A stretch of 7,707 nt of DNA from Bacillota bacterium (GCA_012800215.1 JAAZJT010000149.1:1-7707), one strand, 5' to 3'; positions 1 through 5,768 are shown, numbered from the stretch's first letter. Program-made: numbers and translations. The notes: generated from the sequence alone by a model not told the origin.

Positions 1-891
1 ATCAAAGCGCAGGGGAATCAGCGCAATGGACCGGTAACCCTCTTTTCCACAGTGATTGCGGATTTTAAAAGCTTTATTTTTTTTAGCAACCTTAGCCACA
101 AATTCATTAATATTCCCCGTTAAAAAAGCACCGGTAGTTGTTACAATTTCTGCATTAAGGTCACCGCGTATAACACGCCCGCAGATGCAATCAAGCACAG
201 CAACTCCATCTTCGTCCTTTTCAATTGTACACCCTTGGAAACTGCACAGGGCGGATTCCATTTTGATAAATTCTTCTGTAAAACCTACTGTTTGCACATA
301 AGGGTAATCATCTCCGCTGCGCAAACGGATACCTGCTGCGTCGCAACCCAGATAACGCTGCACGACAGATAAAATGTGCGCCAACACAGTATCCTGGCTC
401 TCGTTGCTAGCGAGTAATTCTAGTATTTCCAGCATCACAAAAAGCCTATTTTCCCTCTCACGCACATCTGTCATATCAATTCCTGTACAAATAACAGTAC
501 ATACTTTACAGTCTGCATTATTAAAACTGCTATTAGACCAGGCTAATAAACGTTTTTGACCCGTCTTAGTTAGCCAGTGATTCTCATAGTGCAGTGATTG
601 TTGCTTACTGATAAGCTGCTGCAGTACGTTTTCAACTGCTTCTTGTTCTTCCGGTGGAATTAAAAAGGTAATTTCTCGGCCTATTACTTCGCTGCGCATA
701 TAGCCGGAAAGCCTTTCGCAAGCAGGGTTAAATTCAATTATTCTTCCCTGCACATCAAGAATCATAATTAATGTTTCCGCCGTTTCCATAAGTTTTGCAG
801 TAAAATCAGGTTTTTTAATTAATTCTGTAAGGGTAGTATTAGGGCGAGAAAAATAATGGAGATACTGAGTTATAAATCCTAAATCCGGCAT
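1..891 (-). CDS. PAS-GAF sensory protein, partial (C-terminal part outside window)
   Basis: My reading of the minus strand from the ATG at 891 stays open for 297 codons to the left edge, so the protein is cut before its output domain. The start has an ideal ribosome site (AGGAGGT, 896-902) five bases upstream. Residues about 34-145 form a PAS domain: LIMILDVQGRIIEFNPACE near the start and ICTGIDMTDVRERE at its end are typical. From about residue 158 a GAF domain begins, containing VGFTEEF, DCICGRVIRG and RNHCGKEGYRSIALIPLR. That pattern belongs to a GAF subtype found in bacterial PAS-GAF sensors. Cysteines 216, 221, 235, 237 and 281 lie within it. No transmembrane segment or signal peptide is seen, so it is likely cytoplasmic. 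The output could be a histidine kinase, diguanylate cyclase, HD-GYP or transcription-factor domain; the window does not show which. The sensor family is fairly certain, the ligand unknown. Confidence 0.85.
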   Translation of the reverse strand, partial: MPDLGFITQYLHYFSRPNTTLTELIKKPDFTAKLMETAETLIMILDVQGRIIEFNPACERLSGYMRSEVIGREITFLIPPEEQEAVENVLQQLISKQQSLHYENHWLTKTGQKRLLAWSNSSFNNADCKVCTVICTGIDMTDVRERENRLFVMLEILELLASNESQDTVLAHILSVVQRYLGCDAAGIRLRSGDDYPYVQTVGFTEEFIKMESALCSFQGCTIEKDEDGVAVLDCICGRVIRGDLNAEIVTTTGAFLTGNINEFVAKVAKKNKAFKIRNHCGKEGYRSIALIPLRFD

Positions 892-1058
892 AATTACCTC
901 CTATAACTCCTACTGCGAATTATCTGTTTCTTTTTATTATTTGTTTCTCCTCAATTGAAGCTTAATCCTGCCAACATGATTTCCACCGGCCAGACTGTAA
1001 GAAATCATTAAGAAAAGCAGCCTTTTCAGCGACAACAATTGCGGAAACTACCCTGACT

Positions 1059-1087
1059 GGCAACAGCTGCCTGCAATATGCTATAAT
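1059..1087 (+). promoter_or_regulatory. putative SigA promoter with extended -10 for the phosphoesterase gene
   Basis: TATAAT at 1082-1087 is a perfect -10 box, preceded by TGC at 1079-1081, which makes an extended -10. The -35 is poor (GGCAAC at 1059-1064 with a 17-base spacer), as is common when an extended -10 is present. The expected transcript start near 1094 gives a leader of about 30 bases before the ATG at 1125. A short inverted repeat, GGCA-ACAGC-TGCC at 1059-1071, overlaps the -35 and spacer, but it is too small to call an operator. Confidence 0.6.
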
Positions 1088-1124
1088 TTTCATATCAGGC
1101 AATCACTATTTAGGAGGTTTACCT

Positions 1125-1616
1125 ATGCGGATTGGCGTATTAAGCGATACACATATTCCTACAAGGGCCAGGCACCTTCCACCCGCATTATTCACCATTT
1201 TCGCAGGTGTAGATTTACTGCTCCATGCGGGGGATTTGGTGGAAGAACACGTATTAACAGAACTAAGCACTATTGCACCAGTTGAAGCAGTAGCCGGCAA
1301 CATGGACCCGCCATTACTTAAACAAAAACTGGGGCGGAAAAAAGTGCTGGAGTTAGCAGGATTTAAAATTGGCTTAGTTCACGGCGATTATGGCAATGAG
1401 CGCAGCAAAACGCCTCAGCGTGCCCTGGAAGCATTTGACAAGGAGCAAGTAGATTGTGTCGTTTTTGGTCATAGCCATCAGCCTTATCTGCAAACACACA
1501 ATAATGTACTTCTTTTTAACCCCGGTTCTCCTACAGACCGCCGCCGCGAACCCCGACATTCCTGCGGCCTGCTGACCCTTGACAAGACTATTACCGCCGA
1601 AATTATTTATCTCTAG
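1125..1616 (+). CDS. YfcE/MJ0936-type metallophosphoesterase
   Basis: This 163-residue protein belongs to the calcineurin-like phosphoesterase superfamily, small YfcE/MJ0936 branch: cytoplasmic enzymes that use two metal ions to hydrolyse phosphodiesters, with physiological substrates mostly unknown. The full set of metal ligands is visible: D8-x-H10 (SDTH), D37 (HAGD), N59 (GNMD), H86 (VHGD) and H116-x-H118 (GHSH). NPGS at 132-135 is the usual C-terminal family motif. Length is normal for a complete single-domain member. The ATG at 1125 is chosen because AGGAGG at 1112-1117 sits at good spacing and the protein starts directly with the first beta strand (MRIGVLSDTH). It is the only plus-strand gene here, with its own promoter and terminator, so it is probably monocistronic. 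Nothing nearby points to a substrate. Confidence 0.93.
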   Translation: MRIGVLSDTHIPTRARHLPPALFTIFAGVDLLLHAGDLVEEHVLTELSTIAPVEAVAGNMDPPLLKQKLGRKKVLELAGFKIGLVHGDYGNERSKTPQRALEAFDKEQVDCVVFGHSHQPYLQTHNNVLLFNPGSPTDRRREPRHSCGLLTLDKTITAEIIYL

Positions 1617-1626
1617 TATCTTACAA

Positions 1627-1673
1627 CAAAACAAAAGGGAACATTATTTGCGTTCCCTTTTGTTTTGTTTTTT
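1627..1673. terminator. shared intrinsic terminator for two convergent genes
   Basis: A perfect 16-bp stem is formed by 1627-1642 (CAAAACAAAAGGGAAC) and 1652-1667, with a 9-base loop, followed by six T residues (1668-1673) on the plus strand. It begins 10 bases after the phosphoesterase stop. On the minus strand the stop codon of the convergent gene (1672-1674) abuts the same hairpin, and the T-rich arm TTTTGTTTTG followed by TTG serves as a weaker U-tract. It therefore probably ends both transcripts, more strongly on the plus strand. Confidence 0.88.
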
Positions 1674-2253
1674 ATGTAGTTTCATAATAGAGGGCAGAAA
1701 CAGTCTTTACAGGCCGCATCGTGGAGCATGACAATAAAGTCACGCCTATAGGAGCTGTATCTCCAACCAAAGCAAAAAGTTTTTCCTGTTCTGTCAAAGC
1801 CCAATCCAGTGTACCCGGTAAAATATAGGTGATAGCTGCTGCTCCAAACTCCCGGGCAACATAGGCAGCTAAATATTCTTGAGCTGCTATCATGGCAGCT
1901 TCACAAATAACTTCTGCGCAAAAACGCGGAAATAGTCCTTCAATTGTATTGGCCCATTCCTCCAGTTCATGGCCACAGGTAACAACCGTAGGAAAAACCC
2001 GGTTTAATTCACCAAGTGTATTTCGCAAGCTACAGCTTTTGAAAATCAAACCATCAAGGACGATATAATTTTCGCCCTTTTCTGCAATTACTGTTTCTTT
2101 AAACATTACTTTTGGCCGGGCAATGCCTTTAGCCTCTTCCAGCAATTGCGCCAGCTGTTTCACAGCAGCAGGCCTTTTTTTAATTCTCATTCTTTCTGTA
2201 AACATTTCCAGCTCGGTAGTAAAGGGAATATGATCAAGTATAATAGCTTTCAT
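1672..2253 (-). CDS. stand-alone methionine synthase reactivation-domain protein
   Basis: This 193-residue protein resembles the C-terminal SAM-binding reactivation domain of cobalamin-dependent methionine synthase (MetH), found here without the catalytic modules. Such single-domain proteins occur in anaerobes; Thermotoga TM0269 is a known example. In MetH the domain binds S-adenosylmethionine and helps re-methylate oxidised cob(II)alamin. The match is in the last third: LPGTLDW (145-151) followed by Q155 and LF (159-160), then IGVTLL (169-174) and STMRPVKTVS (177-186), corresponding to the PGY...Q..LF...GV.LT.S..M.P..SVSG pattern. Five cysteines (74, 93, 112, 117, 176) are present, role unknown. 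The ATG at 2253 is preferred because GGAGG (2259-2263) is five bases upstream; an in-frame TTG at 2265 would lie inside that ribosome site. The partner enzyme is not nearby, so the role in reactivating a corrinoid enzyme is inferred. Confidence 0.78.
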   Translation of the reverse strand: MKAIILDHIPFTTELEMFTERMRIKKRPAAVKQLAQLLEEAKGIARPKVMFKETVIAEKGENYIVLDGLIFKSCSLRNTLGELNRVFPTVVTCGHELEEWANTIEGLFPRFCAEVICEAAMIAAQEYLAAYVAREFGAAAITYILPGTLDWALTEQEKLFALVGDTAPIGVTLLSCSTMRPVKTVSALYYETT

Positions 2254-2279
2254 GCAAACCTCCAACTTTTACTTTAATA

Positions 2280-2306
2280 ATTTTACAGTTTCGGTGAACA
2301 GGTCAA
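2280..2306 (-). promoter_or_regulatory. possible promoter of the MetH-reactivation-domain gene
   Basis: On the minus strand, TTGACC (2301-2306) resembles a -35 box and TAAAAT (2280-2285) a -10 box, with a short 15-base spacer. The start codon lies 26 bases beyond the -10. The spacing is below the optimum, so this is a weak call, but it is the best pair in the 181-base gap between murC and this gene. Confidence 0.3.
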
Positions 2307-2327
2307 ATATCCTTCTTCTCACTGCAG

Positions 2328-2343
2328 TTTTACTAAAGTAAAA
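2328..2343. repeat. inverted repeat TTTTACT-AA-AGTAAAA upstream of the MetH-domain gene
   Basis: Seven-base arms (2328-2334 and 2337-2343) are separated by two bases, upstream of the possible promoter at 2280-2306. The half site recurs as TTTTACT at 2267-2273, just before the ribosome site, and as TTTTAC at 2281-2286. It may be an operator. The arms are AT-rich, so chance is a real alternative. Confidence 0.35.
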
Positions 2344-2434
2344 ATTAACTGAAGCCTAAAGTTTTATAACTGCTGAAAAAAGCAGCGCCAGGAAGTTTTC
2401 CCAAAGGTTGTCCGGCTAAGTCCGGTATCGTTTA

Positions 2435-3841
2435 TTAAGAGGCTCCCTGATCTTTTGCACGCAGCGCAGCAGCAATTTTATGTCCTAACTCCGTTACATC
2501 GCCTGCCCCCATAGTTATAATTAAATCACCGGGCTGAACTGTTGCCTTCACTTGGGATAAAATAGCATCTGCACTGTCCAGCTGTGTCACATCCACACCA
2601 TGCTCACGCATTCGTTCAGCCAAGTCATGCGCCGTAACCCCAGCTATAGGTTTTTCATTGGCTGCATAAATTTTTTGCAAAAATACTTTATCTACACCAC
2701 TAAAAGCTGCTGCAAATTCAGAAAAAAACAATTTTGTCCGGCTATAACGATGTGGTTGAAAAATAACGATCAACCTTCCCTGATGGCCGGCACGTGCTGC
2801 TTGAATAGTGGCGCGAATTTCAGTTGGATGGTGGGCATAATCATCCACCACCATTACACCATTCCGATTATATAAGAATTGGAAACGTCGTTCTGTGCCG
2901 CAAAACATTTCCAGTCCTTCTTTAATAGCAGGAAAAGCAACTCCTAAAGCTTTTGCTACCGCTACTGCAGCCAAGGCATTTAAAACATTATACAAGCCGG
3001 GAACTGGAACTTTGATTTCTCCGAGTACTCCGTTTGGTCCCTGAACAACAAAGGAAGTACCCCAGCCTTCCGGCTGCAGCTTTTGTACATGGTAGTCACC
3101 TTTTTCCAAGCCAAAAGTAATAACTTTTGCTAAATGAGTAGGCATCATGGTCTGTAAGTAAGGATCTTCTGCACACAAAACGGCTGTTCCCGTCGGTACA
3201 ATGTTATCTAAAAACTGCCGGTAAGCATCAAGCAGACGATTAAAATCTCCCTGATAATGCTCAAGATGATCCGCATCAATATTTGTCACAACGGCCAAAT
3301 GCGGCCGATAACGCAAAAAAGTATTATCGCTTTCATCTGCTTCTGCCACCACAAATTGCGATTTGCCAATACGAGCATTGCCACCAAATTCGGCAAATAT
3401 TCCACCAATAAATGCAGTAGGATCCAATTTCCCCCGTGTAAGCACAGCGGCAATCATAGAAGTTGTAGTTGTTTTACCATGCGCTCCTGCCACTGCAATG
3501 CCAAAACGTCCATTAATAAAATGTGCCAATAGTTCTGAACGGTGCCAGATCGGAATCTTGGCTTTTTTTGCTGCCTCCAGTTCTACATTATCTGGAGTAA
3601 TGGCTGTAGAATAAATCACTAAGTCTGCCCCTTCAATGTTTTCAGCCAGGTGAGAAAAACTTATTACTGCTCCTTCCTCTTGTAACTTAGTAGTGATTGA
3701 GCTTTGTTTTTTGTCGGAACCGCTAACTGTATAACCTAAATCAAGCAATGCATGAGCCAAGGCACTCATTCCATACCCACCGATACCTATAAAATGAATA
3801 TGTTTGATTTTGTTCAGCAAAAGGCGACCCTTCTTTCCCAT
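2435..3841 (-). CDS. murC: UDP-N-acetylmuramate--L-alanine ligase
   Basis: MurC is the cytoplasmic ATP-dependent ligase that adds L-alanine to UDP-N-acetylmuramic acid, the first amino-acid step of peptidoglycan synthesis. The 468-residue reading shows the family order: N-terminal UDP-binding GIGGYGMSALA (19-29), ATP-binding GAHGKTTTTSM (119-129), EADESD (167-172), PGLYNVLNALAA (281-292), DDYAHHPTE (333-341) and FQPHRYSRT (361-369). HHPTE with the IGIGG N-terminus favours MurC over other Mur ligases. The ATG at 3841 has only a weak ribosome site (GTGA near 3850). An in-frame TTG at 3818-3820, seven bases after AGAAGGG, would give 461 residues beginning MLNKIKHIHFIGIGG, closer to usual MurC starts, and may be the real one. 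In many Firmicutes murC lies beside murG or murB; here it follows the t6A operon across a 380-base regulatory-looking gap. Confidence 0.96.
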   Translation of the reverse strand: MGKKGRLLLNKIKHIHFIGIGGYGMSALAHALLDLGYTVSGSDKKQSSITTKLQEEGAVISFSHLAENIEGADLVIYSTAITPDNVELEAAKKAKIPIWHRSELLAHFINGRFGIAVAGAHGKTTTTSMIAAVLTRGKLDPTAFIGGIFAEFGGNARIGKSQFVVAEADESDNTFLRYRPHLAVVTNIDADHLEHYQGDFNRLLDAYRQFLDNIVPTGTAVLCAEDPYLQTMMPTHLAKVITFGLEKGDYHVQKLQPEGWGTSFVVQGPNGVLGEIKVPVPGLYNVLNALAAVAVAKALGVAFPAIKEGLEMFCGTERRFQFLYNRNGVMVVDDYAHHPTEIRATIQAARAGHQGRLIVIFQPHRYSRTKLFFSEFAAAFSGVDKVFLQKIYAANEKPIAGVTAHDLAERMREHGVDVTQLDSADAILSQVKATVQPGDLIITMGAGDVTELGHKIAAALRAKDQGAS

Positions 3842-3926
3842 TCAGTCTCACTTTTTTAGTTTATGTTGAAAACTAAATATAGTGATGTTTACCTCTTATG
3901 TTATTCCAGCTTTTTAGTCATTGATT

Positions 3927-3954
3927 AGTTTAAATCGCTAAGTTAAGATGTCGA
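3927..3954 (-). promoter_or_regulatory. candidate proximal murC promoter
   Basis: On the minus strand, TCGACA (3949-3954; one mismatch to TTGACA) is followed after 16 bases by TAAACT (3927-3932; four of six matches to TATAAT). The -35 lies inside the Spo0A-box core at 3949-3955. The leader to the murC ATG would be about 80 bases. Confidence 0.35.
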
Positions 3955-3955
3955 A
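3949..3955 (+). promoter_or_regulatory. Spo0A-box core (TGTCGAA), murC-proximal
   Basis: This is a perfect 7-base match to the 0A-box core TGTCGAA, the site bound by phosphorylated Spo0A, the master regulator of sporulation entry. The longer form GATGTCGAA matches the nine-base consensus TTTGTCGAA at seven positions. It lies on the plus strand and overlaps the -35-like element of a murC-facing promoter. Confidence 0.5.
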
Positions 3956-3959
3956 AAGT

Positions 3960-3988
3960 AAAATATTGATGTCTATTACTGTTGTCGA
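3960..3988 (-). promoter_or_regulatory. candidate distal murC promoter
   Basis: On the minus strand, TCGACA (3983-3988) is followed after an optimal 17 bases by TATTTT (3960-3965, four of six matches). The -35 coincides with the second Spo0A-box core. This is the better spaced of the two candidate murC promoters; the leader would be a little over 100 bases. Confidence 0.4.
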
Positions 3989-3989
3989 A
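3983..3989 (+). promoter_or_regulatory. Spo0A-box core (TGTCGAA), murC-distal
   Basis: This is a second perfect TGTCGAA, with GTTGTCGAA matching the nine-base 0A consensus at eight of nine positions. It is 34 bases from the first copy, in the same orientation, and shares the longer string TGTCGAAAA with it. A one-mismatch relative, TGTTGAAAA, lies at 3864-3872. Confidence 0.55.
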
Positions 3990-4096
3990 AATACTAAAAA
4001 CTTATTATGCAAATTTATTATGTTAAGTACCCCAATTATGCTGCATGCTGTTTTTGCAAGATTTTGTTAAGAATTTCTGTCTTTATTTTATTGTAA

Positions 4097-4177
4097 TAAT
4101 CCACATAATCCACAGAGTTATCCACAAAAATAACCCCATAAAGCTTAGATTTATAAAAAATATCCACATTATCCACA
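4097..4177 (+). promoter_or_regulatory. DnaA-box cluster (five nonamers, two perfect)
   Basis: Five nonamers matching the DnaA box TTATCCACA lie on the plus strand. They are TAATCCACA at 4097-4105 and again at 4106-4114 (directly abutting, one mismatch each), TTATCCACA at 4118-4126 (perfect), ATATCCACA at 4160-4168 (one mismatch) and TTATCCACA at 4169-4177 (perfect, abutting the previous one). DnaA is the replication initiator and also a transcription factor that binds this nonamer. The cluster starts 45 bases beyond the tsaD stop. No dnaA, dnaN or other origin gene is visible, so it is more likely a regulatory or DnaA-titrating cluster than oriC. From memory, Bacillus subtilis has a DnaA-box cluster beside gcp, the tsaD orthologue. 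Confidence 0.82.
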
Positions 4178-4221
4178 GCATGTTACCATAATTAATTTTA
4201 TTAATAAGATCATAGAGAGTT

Positions 4222-5247
4222 TTAATCAGCCTGCCAAATCTTGTCTAAAACAGGCGTTGCATTTAAGTCGAGTCCTGCGAATTTTTGGGAAATATACAGG
4301 TCCCAACCTGCGGCAGCCACCATAGCTGCATTGTCAGTACAAAGACTCACAGGAGGTACCAATAAAGAGATGCCCTCTTTCTGCAAAGAAAGTTCTAAGC
4401 GCTCTCTTAACAAGCTGTTTGCCGCCACACCTCCAGCCAAAAGAACAGTTTTTACCTGTTTGCCCGCAGCAGCTAAAACTGTTTTTTCAACCAGGATATC
4501 AATAACAGCTTCCTGGAAACTGGCAGCCACATCAGCGACAATAAAAGACTGGCCTTTTTGCCGTAAGTTATGCAAAGTATTAATCACTGCAGACTTTAGC
4601 CCGGAAAAAGAAAATTCAAGCATATCATCCTGCCCGGAGAAAGCGCGTGGAAAGTTAAAAGACCTCGGATCTCCCTTTGCAGCTGCCTTCTCAATGGCGG
4701 GGCCACCCGGGTAACCTAAATTAAGAACACGTGCAACCTTGTCAAAAGCCTCACCTGCGGCATCATCACGTGTTCCCCCCAACAAAGCAGCCTGCGAGCG
4801 AGATGACAGATGGAGCAGACTTGTATGCCCGCCGGAAACTACCAGGCATACGGCGGGAAATGTCACTTCATGAACAAGATAATTAGCTGCAACATGGGCC
4901 AGCACATGATTTACTGCTACCAGCGGTTTATTTAAAGCATATGCAAGTGTTTTGGCACAATTGACTCCTACTAATAATGCCCCAACCAAACCAGGGCCGC
5001 TGGTTACAGCAATAGCTGCCAAATCAGCAAAAGTACAGCCGGCCTCCTGCAGTGCTTTTTCCACAATATTATTAACTATTTCTATGTGCTTGCGGGAAGC
5101 AACCTCGGGCACTACACCCCCATATTTTTGGTGCTCCTTAATTTGTGAAGCAACAACATTGCTTAATATTTCCGTGCCATTAGCAACAACTGCTGCAGCC
5201 GTCTCATCACATGAAGTTTCCAGCCCCAAGATTAATTTTTTTTCCAT
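4222..5247 (-). CDS. tsaD: tRNA N6-threonylcarbamoyladenosine transferase subunit TsaD
   Basis: TsaD (formerly Gcp/YgjD) is the catalytic subunit that, with TsaB and TsaE, transfers threonylcarbamoyl from threonylcarbamoyl-AMP to A37 of tRNAs decoding ANN codons. The 341-residue protein is full length for the family. It shows the ASKHA nucleotide-binding fold: GLETSCDET at 8-16, the metal-binding H114-x3-H118 (NHVLAHVAA), SGGHTS (138-143), GEAFDKVAR (165-173), GGVAANSLLR (272-281) and CTDNAAM (303-309) with metal ligand D305. The ATG at 5247 is preferred to an in-frame TTG at 5262 because AGAGGA lies just upstream and the family begins MEKKLILGLETS. The start overlaps the end of rimI by 16 bases, which suggests translational coupling. 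It is the last gene of the thiL-tsaE-tsaB-rimI-tsaD operon. Confidence 0.98.
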   Translation of the reverse strand: MEKKLILGLETSCDETAAAVVANGTEILSNVVASQIKEHQKYGGVVPEVASRKHIEIVNNIVEKALQEAGCTFADLAAIAVTSGPGLVGALLVGVNCAKTLAYALNKPLVAVNHVLAHVAANYLVHEVTFPAVCLVVSGGHTSLLHLSSRSQAALLGGTRDDAAGEAFDKVARVLNLGYPGGPAIEKAAAKGDPRSFNFPRAFSGQDDMLEFSFSGLKSAVINTLHNLRQKGQSFIVADVAASFQEAVIDILVEKTVLAAAGKQVKTVLLAGGVAANSLLRERLELSLQKEGISLLVPPVSLCTDNAAMVAAAGWDLYISQKFAGLDLNATPVLDKIWQAD

Positions 5248-5768
5248 AGCTTCCTCTCCCAACCCTGCTCTGCAGCCGGCACAATTTTTTTATTCGCAGC
5301 AGAAACACTATATTTGTCACAAAAGGAAGGTAGTTTGTCCAGCCACATAACAAGTGCATCTTCATCAGTATAATAATTAGGGCGTACTCCACAAGCGGCA
5401 AACCCTAATTTTTTATATAGTGACTGCGCTTTTAAATTGGAAATGCGCACTTCCAAAGTAATTCTGGTGGCACCTTTTTTAGCTGCCTCAGCAATAACAT
5501 GCTCCAGCAAAGAACGTCCAAAACCTTTACCCTGCCAGGGTGGACTAATAGCCAAGGTGGTAATATGGGCTTCATCCAGGATTACCCAAATACCCGTATA
5601 TCCTGCTACTTCGCCATCTATTAATAGTACATAGTATGAAGCAAAACCATTATCTAAAATCTCATTGATAAAAGCATGCTCAGACCAAGGAGAACTGTAA
5701 ACCTGCTTTTCAATGGCTACTACACTTGGCACATGACTAAACTTCATCGGCTCAATGGAGACATTCAA
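5232..5768 (-). CDS. rimI: ribosomal protein S18-alanine N-acetyltransferase RimI
   Basis: This is a GNAT-fold acetyltransferase that uses acetyl-CoA to acetylate the N-terminal alanine of ribosomal protein S18; some RimI proteins accept other N-termini. Visible motifs are the acetyl-CoA loop QGKGFGRSLL (79-88), LEVR (105-108), N111, and LYKKLGF (117-123) with Y118 in the place of the usual catalytic tyrosine. The start is probably TTG at 5768, overlapping the tsaB stop (TTGA) with AGAAGGGGG nine bases upstream; an ATG at 5747 would remove the first beta strand. At 178 residues it is longer than typical RimI (about 150). The surplus is a basic C-terminal tail from about residue 148 whose last codons run into tsaD. 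The position between tsaB and tsaD is the classic Firmicute arrangement. Confidence 0.93.
   Translation of the reverse strand: MNVSIEPMKFSHVPSVVAIEKQVYSSPWSEHAFINEILDNGFASYYVLLIDGEVAGYTGIWVILDEAHITTLAISPPWQGKGFGRSLLEHVIAEAAKKGATRITLEVRISNLKAQSLYKKLGFAACGVRPNYYTDEDALVMWLDKLPSFCDKYSVSAANKKIVPAAEQGWERKLWKKN

Larger units (their letters stand above)
3842..4221. other. AT-rich intergenic region between tsaD and murC
   Basis: These 380 bases contain no convincing gene. They hold five DnaA-box-like nonamers at the tsaD end, two TGTCGAAAA repeats at the murC end, two candidate murC promoters, and no strong intrinsic terminator for the tsaD operon, so some read-through into murC is possible. The AT-rich stretch at 4079-4100 beside the DnaA boxes would melt easily. 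A 40-codon reading frame at 3948-4070 (plus strand) lacks a ribosome site and is probably chance. Confidence 0.8.

Noticed and set aside
902..1058. A promoter for the PAS-GAF gene in the divergent gap (for example TTGAGG on the minus strand at 949-954).
   Set aside because: No acceptable -10 box lies at a proper distance; the promoter may be of another sigma type, but nothing can be supported.
2370..2385. Small hairpin CTGCT-GAAAAA-AGCAG downstream of murC as its terminator.
   Set aside because: The stem has only five base pairs and no T-tract follows on the minus strand, so it is too weak to annotate.
2254..2434. A cobalamin or SAM riboswitch upstream of the MetH-domain gene.
   Set aside because: The gap is only 181 bases, and I saw neither conserved riboswitch core sequences nor a terminator-antiterminator pair.
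3948..4070. A 40-codon plus-strand frame (MSKSKILMS...) in the tsaD-murC gap, checked as a possible Sda-like DnaA-controlled sporulation inhibitor.
   Set aside because: It has no ribosome site, does not resemble Sda, precedes rather than follows the DnaA boxes in its reading direction, and its start coincides with a Spo0A-box repeat; probably chance.
4097..4177. Reading the DnaA-box cluster as the chromosomal oriC.
   Set aside because: No dnaA, dnaN, gidA or rpmH neighbours, and boxes only in one orientation. It cannot be excluded without whole-genome skew, but a regulatory or titration cluster is the simpler view.
4191..4205. ATTAAT-TTT-ATTAAT just after tsaD as a terminator.
   Set aside because: The stem is made only of A and T, and the repeat arises because ATTAAT is itself a palindrome.
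4241..4714. A long plus-strand open frame opposite tsaD.
   Set aside because: It lies entirely antisense to a strongly conserved gene, has no ribosome site worth noting and shows no recognisable domain.
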